Below are positions 13,494-20,506 of a stretch of 22,923 nucleotides of DNA, piece by piece. The translations under genes and the position numbers were made by a program. Source of the stretch: a virus; the IMG/VR virus record IMGVR_UViG_3300035665_000254, positions 1-22,923 of that record. One strand, written 5' to 3'. The notes beneath the pieces were generated by a model, which was not told where the DNA came from, did not search any database, and saw only the letters and a program-made list of their open reading frames with translations. Each line of letters starts with the position of its first letter. Position 1 is the stretch's first letter.

Positions 13494-14258
13494 GTGACTA
13501 CTATGGAAAACGCAGTAGACGAAACAAATATTACTGAGATGCAAATCCCAGTAGATGTACAAATGAGTGGAGATATGCCTACCTATTCTGCTGATGACAT
13601 TGCGAAAGCACGTGAGCAGGAAAAGGCAAAACTTTATCCTCAGTTAGAAAAGATGAAAGAAGAACTCGCTTCTCTGAAAAGAGAGCGTGAAGAAGTGGCA
13701 GCCCGTGAAGCAGAGCGTCAATCACGCATTGCTGATGAGGAAGCCCGTGCAGCACAGTTGAAGAAGGAACAGGAAGAAAACGAACTGTCCTTCAAAGACC
13801 TTCTCAAAAAGAAGGAGCAAGAATTTCAATCTCAGTTAGAGAATGAGCGTCTTGAAAGAGAACGTGCTATCGCACTCCTTGAACAGGAACGCAAGTTCCA
13901 AGAGTTGATGAACTATCGTCAATCTCGATTAGAGCAGGAAAGAGATAACATCATTCCTGAACTTATTGATTTAATTGAAGGTGGTTCACAAGATGAAATA
14001 GAGCAGAGCATCTCAACTCTGAAAGACAAATCTGCTCGAATTTTAGACTCCGCTCAACAGGCTATGCAGTCTGCTAGAGCACAAATGGCAGGACCACGCG
14101 TTACAGCGCCTGCCGCAGGACCCCTCGATAATGACTCGTCACAACAATCGTTTACTCCTGATTCAATCAGGGATATGTCATTGGCAGACTATGCGAAACA
14201 AAGAGCCAAATTACTTGGCAATGCAGCATCAAATCGTGGTCAGGGACTGTTCGGTTAA
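13494..14258 (+). CDS. Coiled-coil scaffolding protein
   Basis: 254 aa from GTG at 13494 (251 from ATG at 13503; both possible). Residues 35-165 are an almost continuous charged coiled coil (EEVAAREAERQSRIADEEAR and similar), rich in Glu, Lys, Arg and Gln with few prolines. A second helical part (IIPELIDLIEGGSQDEIEQS) follows. The C-terminus, about residues 200-254, is Ala/Gly/Pro-rich and ends in a basic helix (LADYAKQRAKLLGNA), the usual capsid-binding element of scaffolds. Scaffolds guide shell assembly and leave before or during packaging. Position directly between portal and major capsid protein is the strongest support. No protease motif was seen, so it may be removed intact or cut by an enzyme outside the window. 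Confidence 0.83.
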   Translation: MTTMENAVDETNITEMQIPVDVQMSGDMPTYSADDIAKAREQEKAKLYPQLEKMKEELASLKREREEVAAREAERQSRIADEEARAAQLKKEQEENELSFKDLLKKKEQEFQSQLENERLERERAIALLEQERKFQELMNYRQSRLEQERDNIIPELIDLIEGGSQDEIEQSISTLKDKSARILDSAQQAMQSARAQMAGPRVTAPAAGPLDNDSSQQSFTPDSIRDMSLADYAKQRAKLLGNAASNRGQGLFG

Positions 14259-14291
14259 TCCACACAACTATCTAGAAAGGACTTGACCTAA

Positions 14292-15419
14292 ATGGCAAGT
14301 GCAATTACAGGTACTGGTCAACTAGCCAGCGCCCCTACCGCTTATTCAGGCTCCAATACAAGCCTTAATCAAGCAATTCAAACAATCTGGTCGAAGGAAA
14401 TCCTCTTCCAGGCAATGCCAATTCTTCGTTTTGAACAGTTTGCAGTTAAGAAGACTGAACTAGGAGTTGCTCCTGGTCTTCGTGTGAACTTCCTTCGTTA
14501 CAAGAACTTTGCAGTAGACCCATCTCCTCTAACAGAAGGTGTTCGTATGACAACGAACGCTCTTACTGCAGAGCAGATTGCTATTACTGTTGCAGAACAC
14601 GGCTACGCAGTAGCAGTTTCTGAACTTCTTCTAAATGCATCCTTCGATGACGTGATGGCTTCTGCTTCACGTCTTCTTGGTCGCCACATGGCACAGTACC
14701 TAGATGTACAGGCACGTAACACACTTTCTGCAGCAACTTCTGCAGTATTTGGTTATGACCGTTCTGCACTTCAGGGTGTTAATGACTGGTACAACGAAGG
14801 AAGCGCTGCAACACAGTTCTCAGACCTCGATGGTAACTACAAGTTATCTACAGGTGCTGTCAAGGATGCTGCTCTTACCCTTGCTGGTAAGAACATCCCA
14901 CGCCTTGGTGAGACATACGTACAGTTCGTACATCCAAAGCAGTCACGTGATATCCGTTCGAACCCAGAGTTCATCGAGGTAACAAAGTACGCTGCTCCAG
15001 GAAACTTCATGCTCGGTGAAATCGGACGTCTCTATGACGTAGTATTCATCGAAACAACACAGGTTAAGAAGTTGGCTGTTAACGCTTCTTATACAACTTC
15101 AACAAGCGTAGGAGTTCCTGCGTCTCAGATTGAAGTACCTGTTAAGGCTAACACTCGCCCAGGTTCAGGCGGTAACCCAGAGTCTGCAGATTTCACTGCT
15201 GAAAAGGGTTATTTGACTTCTGCAACTGGAAACGGTGCTGAGGTTTACGAGTCCATCATGATTGGTGACAATGCATTTGGTCACGCAATCTCCCTCCCAG
15301 TTGAACTCCGCGATGGTGGCGTTCTCGACTTCGGTCGTGAGCACGCTCTTGCTTGGTATGCAATTTGGGGTCTTGGTGTTATCACAGACCAGGCTATCGT
15401 CAAGGTCTACACCAACTAG
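14292..15419 (+). CDS. Major capsid protein (N4-gp56 family, HK97 fold)
   Basis: 375 aa, forming the icosahedral shell. The N-terminus is Ser/Thr/Ala-rich, then IQTIWSKEILFQAMPILRFEQFA, the opening typical of N4-gp56 family capsid proteins. Next come LRVNFLRYKNF, LTEGVRMTTNALTAEQIAI and HGYAVAVSELLL, then LLGRHMAQYLDVQARNTL (spine-helix region). YVQFVHPKQSRDIRSNPEF and PGNFMLGEIGRLYDVVFIET make the P/A-domain core. The C-terminus, LAWYAIWGLGVITDQAIVKV, is characteristic of the family. AAAGGA about ten bases before ATG 14292 is a good ribosome site. It is followed by a 16-bp hairpin. The family assignment is by motif reading. Confidence 0.9.
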   Translation: MASAITGTGQLASAPTAYSGSNTSLNQAIQTIWSKEILFQAMPILRFEQFAVKKTELGVAPGLRVNFLRYKNFAVDPSPLTEGVRMTTNALTAEQIAITVAEHGYAVAVSELLLNASFDDVMASASRLLGRHMAQYLDVQARNTLSAATSAVFGYDRSALQGVNDWYNEGSAATQFSDLDGNYKLSTGAVKDAALTLAGKNIPRLGETYVQFVHPKQSRDIRSNPEFIEVTKYAAPGNFMLGEIGRLYDVVFIETTQVKKLAVNASYTTSTSVGVPASQIEVPVKANTRPGSGGNPESADFTAEKGYLTSATGNGAEVYESIMIGDNAFGHAISLPVELRDGGVLDFGREHALAWYAIWGLGVITDQAIVKVYTN

Positions 15420-15426
15420 TTTCACC

Positions 15427-15469
15427 TTATGTCTGGGAGCCATACTCCTTCTTTGGCTCCCAGGCATAA
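15427..15469 (+). terminator. 16-bp hairpin after the capsid gene
   Basis: The left arm at 15427-15442 (TTATGTCTGGGAGCCA) pairs fully with the right arm at 15454-15469 (TGGCTCCCAGGCATAA), with one T-G wobble and an 11-base loop. It begins eight bases after the capsid stop. ACAATC follows, with no U-tract. The likely role is partial termination or protecting the 3' end of abundant capsid mRNA, while letting some transcripts reach the next gene. Confidence 0.65.
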
Positions 15470-15499
15470 ACAATCACACAACTTAGGAGAATAAACACC

Positions 15500-15883
15500 G
15501 TGGCAAATAAAGCAACAAGTCCATTGGATGCAACAGGAGTTGCAGCCGAAAGAGCAGCAAAAAAGAACGCTACTGAAGTAAAAAAGCGTCAAGAAGAAAT
15601 TTCTATCGCTAATCAGTTAGAGGCAGAGTCTCTTGAAAGAGACATCTTCGACCCAAAGAAACCAGATGCTCCACTCGTCTTGGACGAAATTGAAAGTGTT
15701 GGAGTCTCAGTGTCGAATGAGTACGTAGTCATTCGAACAATTACCGACATTGATGACATGACATTTGGAGTCGTTAACGGGACCCCTCAAAGTTACTCAT
15801 TCAAATCAGGAGTTAAGTACCGTGTCCCACGACACCTCTCTGATTATCTAGAGCAACTTGGGTACATTTGGCGGCCTAACTAA
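15500..15883 (+). CDS. Small head-region protein downstream of the capsid gene
   Basis: 127 aa from GTG at 15500 with TAGGAG about ten bases upstream. Residues 1-50 form a charged helix (Ala/Lys/Glu). Residues 70-127 are a beta-rich domain with EYVVIRTITDIDDMTFGVVN, SYSFKSGVKYRVPRHL and a C-terminal YLEQLGYIWRPN. The YxFxxGxKYRVP...LExxGxIW pattern is familiar from phage proteins encoded next to the capsid gene, but I know no assigned function. A head-decoration or head-completion protein is the best guess from position. It is the last gene before a strong terminator, so its level is tied to the capsid transcript. Confidence 0.62.
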   Translation: MANKATSPLDATGVAAERAAKKNATEVKKRQEEISIANQLEAESLERDIFDPKKPDAPLVLDEIESVGVSVSNEYVVIRTITDIDDMTFGVVNGTPQSYSFKSGVKYRVPRHLSDYLEQLGYIWRPN

Positions 15884-15896
15884 GCCGTCGCTAGTA

Positions 15897-15950
15897 GTCC
15901 TCCCTCAACTGGTTCCCGCCCTCCTCCCAGTTGAGGGTTGGACCTTTTTT
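15897..15950 (+). terminator. Intrinsic terminator closing the head operon
   Basis: CCCTCAACTGG (15902-15912) pairs perfectly with CCAGTTGAGGG (15927-15937). GTCC (15897-15900) and GGAC (15940-15943) extend the stem across small bulges. Six T's follow (15945-15950). This is the clearest Rho-independent terminator in the window. Confidence 0.88.
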
Positions 15951-16009
15951 GTGCTGTTTATTTGTAAGTTACAAGAGAGAATAACAACACTTGAGTTCTC
16001 GGAGGTTTT

Positions 16010-17074
16010 GTGGCGACGTTATCTAGCCTAGGAAGCAGGCTTCGCACTGAAATAGGCGATATCGGCAAATCTTTTGTGTATCAATTTACAGCCGATGGAA
16101 CCACCAATCGATTCTTAGTTCCATACTCACCTCTTGATGGATTAAACCTGTCAATATTACAAGATGGCGTCAACGTATCTGACGATGTTGCAGTTGAAGA
16201 AGCCACAGGATATATAGTCTTTGACACAACACCATCAGCAGATGACGTAATAATTGTTGCTGGTAATTATTATAGATATTTTACCGACACAGAAACTGAA
16301 CAATTTGTTAGCACTGCATTTACTGAACACAGTGCGTATCACACGGACGCGTACGGGCGAAGCGTTTCTCTACAAAATCTTCCTGTTCTTGAAGAGTACC
16401 CAGTAGTTATTTATGCAGCAACACTGGCTCTCTATGCGTTAGCCAATGATGCTGCATTTGATATTAACGTGTTTGCTCCAGATGGCGTAACTATTCCTCG
16501 TTCTGAACGATATCAGCAGTTGATGCAAATGGTTCAGGCTCGTCAAAGCCAGTACAAAGAACTTTGTTCACAACTTGGTATTGGTCTTTACAAGATTGAT
16601 GTATTTAGTTTGCGCCGAATTTCAAAAACTACAAATCGTTATGTACCAATCTTTCAACCTATGGAAGTCGATGATAGAGAGACTCCAACACGGGTTTACG
16701 TACCTATCCCAACTTACGGTGGAGTTGATGCTCCTGTTACAACTATTGTTCAAGACCTGTTTGTGTATGAAGGCGATGACTATACCTTCAATGTAGTTTT
16801 TGATTTTGAACTTGATACATACACGGCAACCTCCGAAATACGTGCGCTTCCTGGAAGTTCTGCCTTAATAACTTCTTTCAATATTACAAAACCTGATGTT
16901 GGTTCAGGTGATGGAGCAGGGCTTCGTACTTTACAGTTGGACCTTACTGAAGTCCAAACCCGTCTCCTTCCAAAAACGTCGTACTACGACATTCAAATGG
17001 TGGATTCAAACGGCGTTACAAAAACGTATGTTACGGGTAAAATCTTCTTGACTAAAGAGGTGACTACTGAATGA
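16010..17074 (+). CDS. Head-tail connector/neck-type protein with C-terminal Ig-like domain
   Basis: 354 aa from GTG at 16010, behind GGAGG (16001-16005). Residues 1-105 include LGSRLRTEIGDIGKSFVYQF, a beta region (TTNRFLVPYSPLDG, LSILQDGVNVSDD) and VIIVAGNYYRYF. Residues 100-200 are helical (FVSTAFTEHSAYHTD, YPVVIYAATLALYALANDAA), similar in feel to phage head-completion or adaptor proteins. From about 245, QDLFVYEGDDYTFNVVF to VTGKIFLTKEVT is a beta-sandwich of the kind found at the start of many baseplate or neck proteins. It is the first gene after the head terminator and is coupled to the next by ATGA at 17071. The exact neck role is inference. Confidence 0.62.
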   Translation: MATLSSLGSRLRTEIGDIGKSFVYQFTADGTTNRFLVPYSPLDGLNLSILQDGVNVSDDVAVEEATGYIVFDTTPSADDVIIVAGNYYRYFTDTETEQFVSTAFTEHSAYHTDAYGRSVSLQNLPVLEEYPVVIYAATLALYALANDAAFDINVFAPDGVTIPRSERYQQLMQMVQARQSQYKELCSQLGIGLYKIDVFSLRRISKTTNRYVPIFQPMEVDDRETPTRVYVPIPTYGGVDAPVTTIVQDLFVYEGDDYTFNVVFDFELDTYTATSEIRALPGSSALITSFNITKPDVGSGDGAGLRTLQLDLTEVQTRLLPKTSYYDIQMVDSNGVTKTYVTGKIFLTKEVTTE

Positions 17075-17391
17075 GCCAATACGTAAGACCAGGGGCTAAC
17101 TCAACGACGTATGTAAACGACGTCATTAGTATTACAACGCCTTCAGGAACTGCCTCTTATGGAACTTCTGGGTCAGTAACAGAGGTAGTAGTTCCAGACC
17201 TTGCATATGCTCATAATCAGGCCACTTCCAGTTCTACCTGGACAATTGTTCATAATTTAGATTTTTATCCTAACGTTACGGTTGTAGACTCTGCTGGTAC
17301 AATCGTTGAGGGCGAAATCGCCTACACAAATCGAAATCAAATCGTGCTCACATTCTCAGCAGCATTTAGCGGTAAAGCCTATTTATCATAA
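17071..17391 (+). CDS. Small fibre-type beta protein
   Basis: 106 aa. The N-terminal half is Thr/Ser/Gly/Val rich. Residues 44-106 (LAYAHNQATSSSTWTIVHNL, PNVTVVDSAGTIVEGEI, NQIVLTFSAAFSGKAYLS) match a common small domain in phage tail fibres, with W-x-I-x-HNL-x-x-x-P-x-V-x-V-x-D and a final F-S-x-x-F-S-G-x-A-Y-L. A similar layout closes the 939-aa fibre just downstream. The ATG overlaps the connector stop (ATGA). It is probably a virion surface or fibre-attachment protein. Confidence 0.68.
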   Translation: MSQYVRPGANSTTYVNDVISITTPSGTASYGTSGSVTEVVVPDLAYAHNQATSSSTWTIVHNLDFYPNVTVVDSAGTIVEGEIAYTNRNQIVLTFSAAFSGKAYLS

Positions 17392-17402
17392 GGAGACATT
17401 GA

Positions 17403-20222
17403 GTGGCACGTAAATATTTAACCCCAATTGATTTAACTAAGTTAGAACTTCAGAATGCCCGCATTCAGAACCTAGCAACAGCCCCAGGAAGCCCAGTAGT
17501 AGGTCAAATCTATTTTGACACTGTACTTGGTTATCTTCGTGTTTGGAATGGCAGTGCATGGGTTAATACAAGCCAAGGTGCTCAAGGTACGCAAGGCACT
17601 CAAGGTACAACTGGTGCTCAAGGTACACAAGGAACACAGGGAACCGCAGGTGCGCAAGGTCTTGACGGTGCTAATGGTTCGCAAGGTACACAAGGAACAC
17701 AAGGTACACAAGGTACTGTTGGTGCGCAAGGAACTCAAGGAACACAGGGCACCGAAGGTGCGCAAGGCGCAGAAGGTGCACAAGGTACAACTGGTGAGAC
17801 TGGTGCTCAAGGTACGCAAGGAACACAAGGTGTTGAGGGACAACAGGGTGTACAGGGAACTCAAGGCACGCAAGGCGTTCAAGGTACTGAAGGACAGCAA
17901 GGAGTTCAAGGAACTGTTGGTTCTCAAGGCACACAAGGAACTGTTGGTTCTCAAGGCACACAAGGAACTGTTGGTTCTCAAGGCACCACAGGAGCGCAAG
18001 GTGCGGAAGGTGCACAAGGAACGGCTGGTGCGCAAGGTACAGAAGGCGCCCAAGGAACACAGGGAACACAAGGTACTCAAGGTGTTCAAGGTAAAGAAGG
18101 TTCCTTTGGTGGTATTTCATTTGAGTATAACTATGACAACTCAACCACTATGGCAGACCCAGGCGATACATACATTCGCCTTAATGCTTCTCCTTCTTCA
18201 GCAACAGCACTTGCAATTGATGACGTAAACGCTGCTTCAGTAGACATTCATCCATATCTACAAACAATTGATGACTCTACTTCAACAATTAAGGGTCACG
18301 TAAAGATTTCTCTAAAGTCAGATAGCAACACGTTTGCTCTCTACACAATTAGCAACCTAACAGATAATGCAACATGGTTTCAAATAACAATTGCATATGT
18401 ATCTGGTAATGGTTCATTCACAGATGAAGATGATGTAATTTTAACTTTTGCTCGTACTGGTGATGTTGGTGCACAGGGTGCTCAAGGTACAACGGGTGCT
18501 CAAGGCGTACAGGGCACTACAGGTGCTCAGGGAGCAGAAGGTGCTCAAGGTACAGAGGGCGCTCAAGGTACAGAAGGTGCACAGGGAGTTCAAGGTACTG
18601 AAGGACAACAGGGTACTCAAGGAACTTTAGGTGCTCAGGGTACTCAAGGTACCGAAGGAGCCCAAGGCGTCGAAGGACAACAGGGCGTTCAGGGCGTTCA
18701 GGGAACTCAGGGCGTTCAAGGTACTCAAGGTGCAGACGGTATTCAAGGTCTAGACGGTGCTAACGGTACCCAAGGTACAGTCGGTGCACAGGGTACAGTC
18801 GGTTCACAAGGAACAACTGGAGCCCAAGGTACTCAAGGTACAGCAGCACTTTGGAACTTTACTGGTGCTTATAACATCGGATTACCATATGCAGTTGGCG
18901 ATGTAGCAACTTACCAAGGACAGACTTGGTACCGCAAAAATGCTAATGGCGGTAACGTTGGAGATACTCCTTCAGAAGGAACCTTCTGGACATTGCTTTC
19001 TGCGCAAGGCGTTCAAGGCACTGTAGGTTCACAGGGCACTGCGGGAACTCAGGGTACTCAAGGTACACAGGGTGCTACTGGTACAACTGACCCAATCACT
19101 GCTGGCTATGCATTAACTAAGGTCGGAGACCAGGTCTCATTTGATGCCTTCGTCGCAAGTACTGGAGCAGGATTCGAAGGCGCTCAGTACACAACAACAC
19201 TAAAGGCAATTGCTCCAACTGACAACAACGTAATTAACTTGCCAGATGCAGCAGGTACTATCGCTCTTACCAGCGATATCACAGCGACAATTGCTGATAC
19301 TGATGATGTTCCAGAAGGTACTACAAACCTCTACTACACTGATGAGCGTGTAGATGACCGTGTTAACGACCTTATCGTTGATGGTACTGGTATTCAAACC
19401 ACCTACAACGATGGCGCTCAAACACTAACTATCGCTGTTGACACGACAGTCATCGCAACTCGTGCATACGTAGACTCAACAGCACAAGGTCTTGATGTCA
19501 AGGCTTCTGTTAAAGTTGCAACGACAGCAGCATTAGCAACCTACGCCTTCTCTAACACAGGTGGCGGAACTCTTACGGCAAGTGCTAATGGCGCCCTAAC
19601 AATTGATGGTGTAAATCTTGCGCAAGGTAACCGTGTTCTTGTAAAGAATGAAGCAGGTGCTAACGAGAAGTACAACGGTGTCTACTCCGTAGCAACTGCT
19701 GGTGATGGAAGCACTCCATGGGAGTTGATGCGTGCAGACGATGCAAATGCTTCTGCAGATGTCACAGCAGGCCTCTTCACATTCGTTGAGCAAGGCACAA
19801 CAAATGCTGATACTGGCTGGGTATTAACAACTAATGACAGCATCACCCTTAACACTACAGCGCTAACCTTCACACAGTTCTCTGGTGCAGGAACATACAT
19901 CGCTGGTGGCGGTCTAACTCTTACTGGTAACACATTTGCAGTGGGCGCTGGAACAGGTATCACCGTAAACGCTGATGATGTTGCAGTAGACACAACCACA
20001 GTTGCTAGAAAGTACACAACCACAGTTGGTGACAACAGCGCAACATCCTTTACAATCACACACAACTTCAATACACGTGGAGTCGTTGTTTCGGTTTACA
20101 ACGCAGCCTCCGCTTATGAAGAGGTAGTTGTAGATGTTGAAAAGACAACCGTCAACACCGTTACTGTGAAGTTTGCTGAAGCCCCAGCAACTAATGCTTA
20201 CGTCGTGGCGGTCATTGGCTAA
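17403..20222 (+). CDS. Large collagen-like tail fibre (939 aa)
   Basis: Starts with GTG at 17403 behind AAGGAG. Order of parts: an attachment-like N-terminus (1-58: LTPIDLTKLELQNARIQNLA, GQIYFDTVLGYLRVWNGSAW); collagen-like Gly-X-Y (59-231), Y almost always Gln and X Thr/Ala/Val/Glu; a beta domain (232-352); a second collagen-like part (353-480); a Trp-rich module (482-533: WNFTGAYN, GDVATYQGQTWYRKN, W) like chitin/carbohydrate-binding modules of the CBM5/12 type; a third short collagen part (534-560); then fibre domains including NLYYTDERVDDRVNDLI, RAYVDSTAQGLDVKASVKVA and TIDGVNLAQGNRVLVKNE. The end is an HNF-type tip (885-939). There is almost no proline in the repeats, so helix stability must come from other residues. 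It probably binds the host surface as a trimer. Confidence 0.87.
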   Translation: MARKYLTPIDLTKLELQNARIQNLATAPGSPVVGQIYFDTVLGYLRVWNGSAWVNTSQGAQGTQGTQGTTGAQGTQGTQGTAGAQGLDGANGSQGTQGTQGTQGTVGAQGTQGTQGTEGAQGAEGAQGTTGETGAQGTQGTQGVEGQQGVQGTQGTQGVQGTEGQQGVQGTVGSQGTQGTVGSQGTQGTVGSQGTTGAQGAEGAQGTAGAQGTEGAQGTQGTQGTQGVQGKEGSFGGISFEYNYDNSTTMADPGDTYIRLNASPSSATALAIDDVNAASVDIHPYLQTIDDSTSTIKGHVKISLKSDSNTFALYTISNLTDNATWFQITIAYVSGNGSFTDEDDVILTFARTGDVGAQGAQGTTGAQGVQGTTGAQGAEGAQGTEGAQGTEGAQGVQGTEGQQGTQGTLGAQGTQGTEGAQGVEGQQGVQGVQGTQGVQGTQGADGIQGLDGANGTQGTVGAQGTVGSQGTTGAQGTQGTAALWNFTGAYNIGLPYAVGDVATYQGQTWYRKNANGGNVGDTPSEGTFWTLLSAQGVQGTVGSQGTAGTQGTQGTQGATGTTDPITAGYALTKVGDQVSFDAFVASTGAGFEGAQYTTTLKAIAPTDNNVINLPDAAGTIALTSDITATIADTDDVPEGTTNLYYTDERVDDRVNDLIVDGTGIQTTYNDGAQTLTIAVDTTVIATRAYVDSTAQGLDVKASVKVATTAALATYAFSNTGGGTLTASANGALTIDGVNLAQGNRVLVKNEAGANEKYNGVYSVATAGDGSTPWELMRADDANASADVTAGLFTFVEQGTTNADTGWVLTTNDSITLNTTALTFTQFSGAGTYIAGGGLTLTGNTFAVGAGTGITVNADDVAVDTTTVARKYTTTVGDNSATSFTITHNFNTRGVVVSVYNAASAYEEVVVDVEKTTVNTVTVKFAEAPATNAYVVAVIG
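17910..17986 (+). repeat. 27-bp perfect tandem repeat within collagen-like region
   Basis: The unit starting GGAACTGTTGGTTCTCAAGG begins at 17910, 17937 and 17964. The first two copies are identical over 27 bases and the third matches for 23. It encodes GTVGSQGTQ, three Gly triplets. Elsewhere the repeats use varied synonymous codons, so this is a recent expansion. Confidence 0.85.
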
Positions 20223-20224
20223 CG

Positions 20225-20506
20225 ATGAGCAGCAGAGCACTAGTACCACTGAACGTACTGGCTACCGTTACGGAGCCAGTAGGTCAGCATGCTGGTGACC
20301 TCTACTTTAATCCAGACAATCACAACCTCTATGTATTTGATGGAGTATTCTGGGTCGAGATATCGACAGTACCTACTTTCGACATCATAGAGGGTGGCGA
20401 CGAAGCAAGCGGAAGCGACACCTATCTGTCAACAGCAGAAGGTGGAGACGAAGCAGGTGGCAGTGATTCTTATACCAGTTCCTATGATGGTGGAGGAGTA
20501 ATCTAA
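20225..20506 (+). CDS. Small fibre-associated protein with EGGDEA repeats
   Basis: 93 aa, starting three bases after the 939-aa fibre stop. Residues 1-48 (VTEPVGQHAGDLYFNP, HNLYVFDGVFWVEI) are a short beta motif also used at phage fibre starts, like GQIYFDT...LRVWNGSAWV in the gene before. Residues 56-87 hold two 16-aa repeats (EGGDEASGSDTYLST and EGGDEAGGSDSYTSS, each followed by one residue), then a shortened third, DGGGV. The repeats are acidic and Gly/Ser rich. The TAATG overlap with the next gene indicates co-translation with the second collagen-like fibre. A linker or chaperone-like fibre partner is inference. Confidence 0.65.
   Translation: MSSRALVPLNVLATVTEPVGQHAGDLYFNPDNHNLYVFDGVFWVEISTVPTFDIIEGGDEASGSDTYLSTAEGGDEAGGSDSYTSSYDGGGVI
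20390..20485 (+). repeat. Two 48-bp repeat units (EGGDEA)
   Basis: Two in-frame 16-codon units encode EGGDEA-type repeats, with silent and a few amino-acid differences between the copies. A partial third copy (DGGG) follows at the end of the gene. Confidence 0.7.

Noticed and set aside
15962-15974. Palindrome TTGTAA-G-TTACAA after the head terminator
   Set aside because: It could be an operator, but a single 13-base palindrome in AT-rich DNA is expected by chance and no promoter is evident beside it.
17472-18144. Long open frames antisense to the collagen-like region (and similar ones at 20630-21136 and 21482-21685)
   Set aside because: They are low-complexity mirrors of Gly-X-Gln codons and have no independent start context or natural composition.
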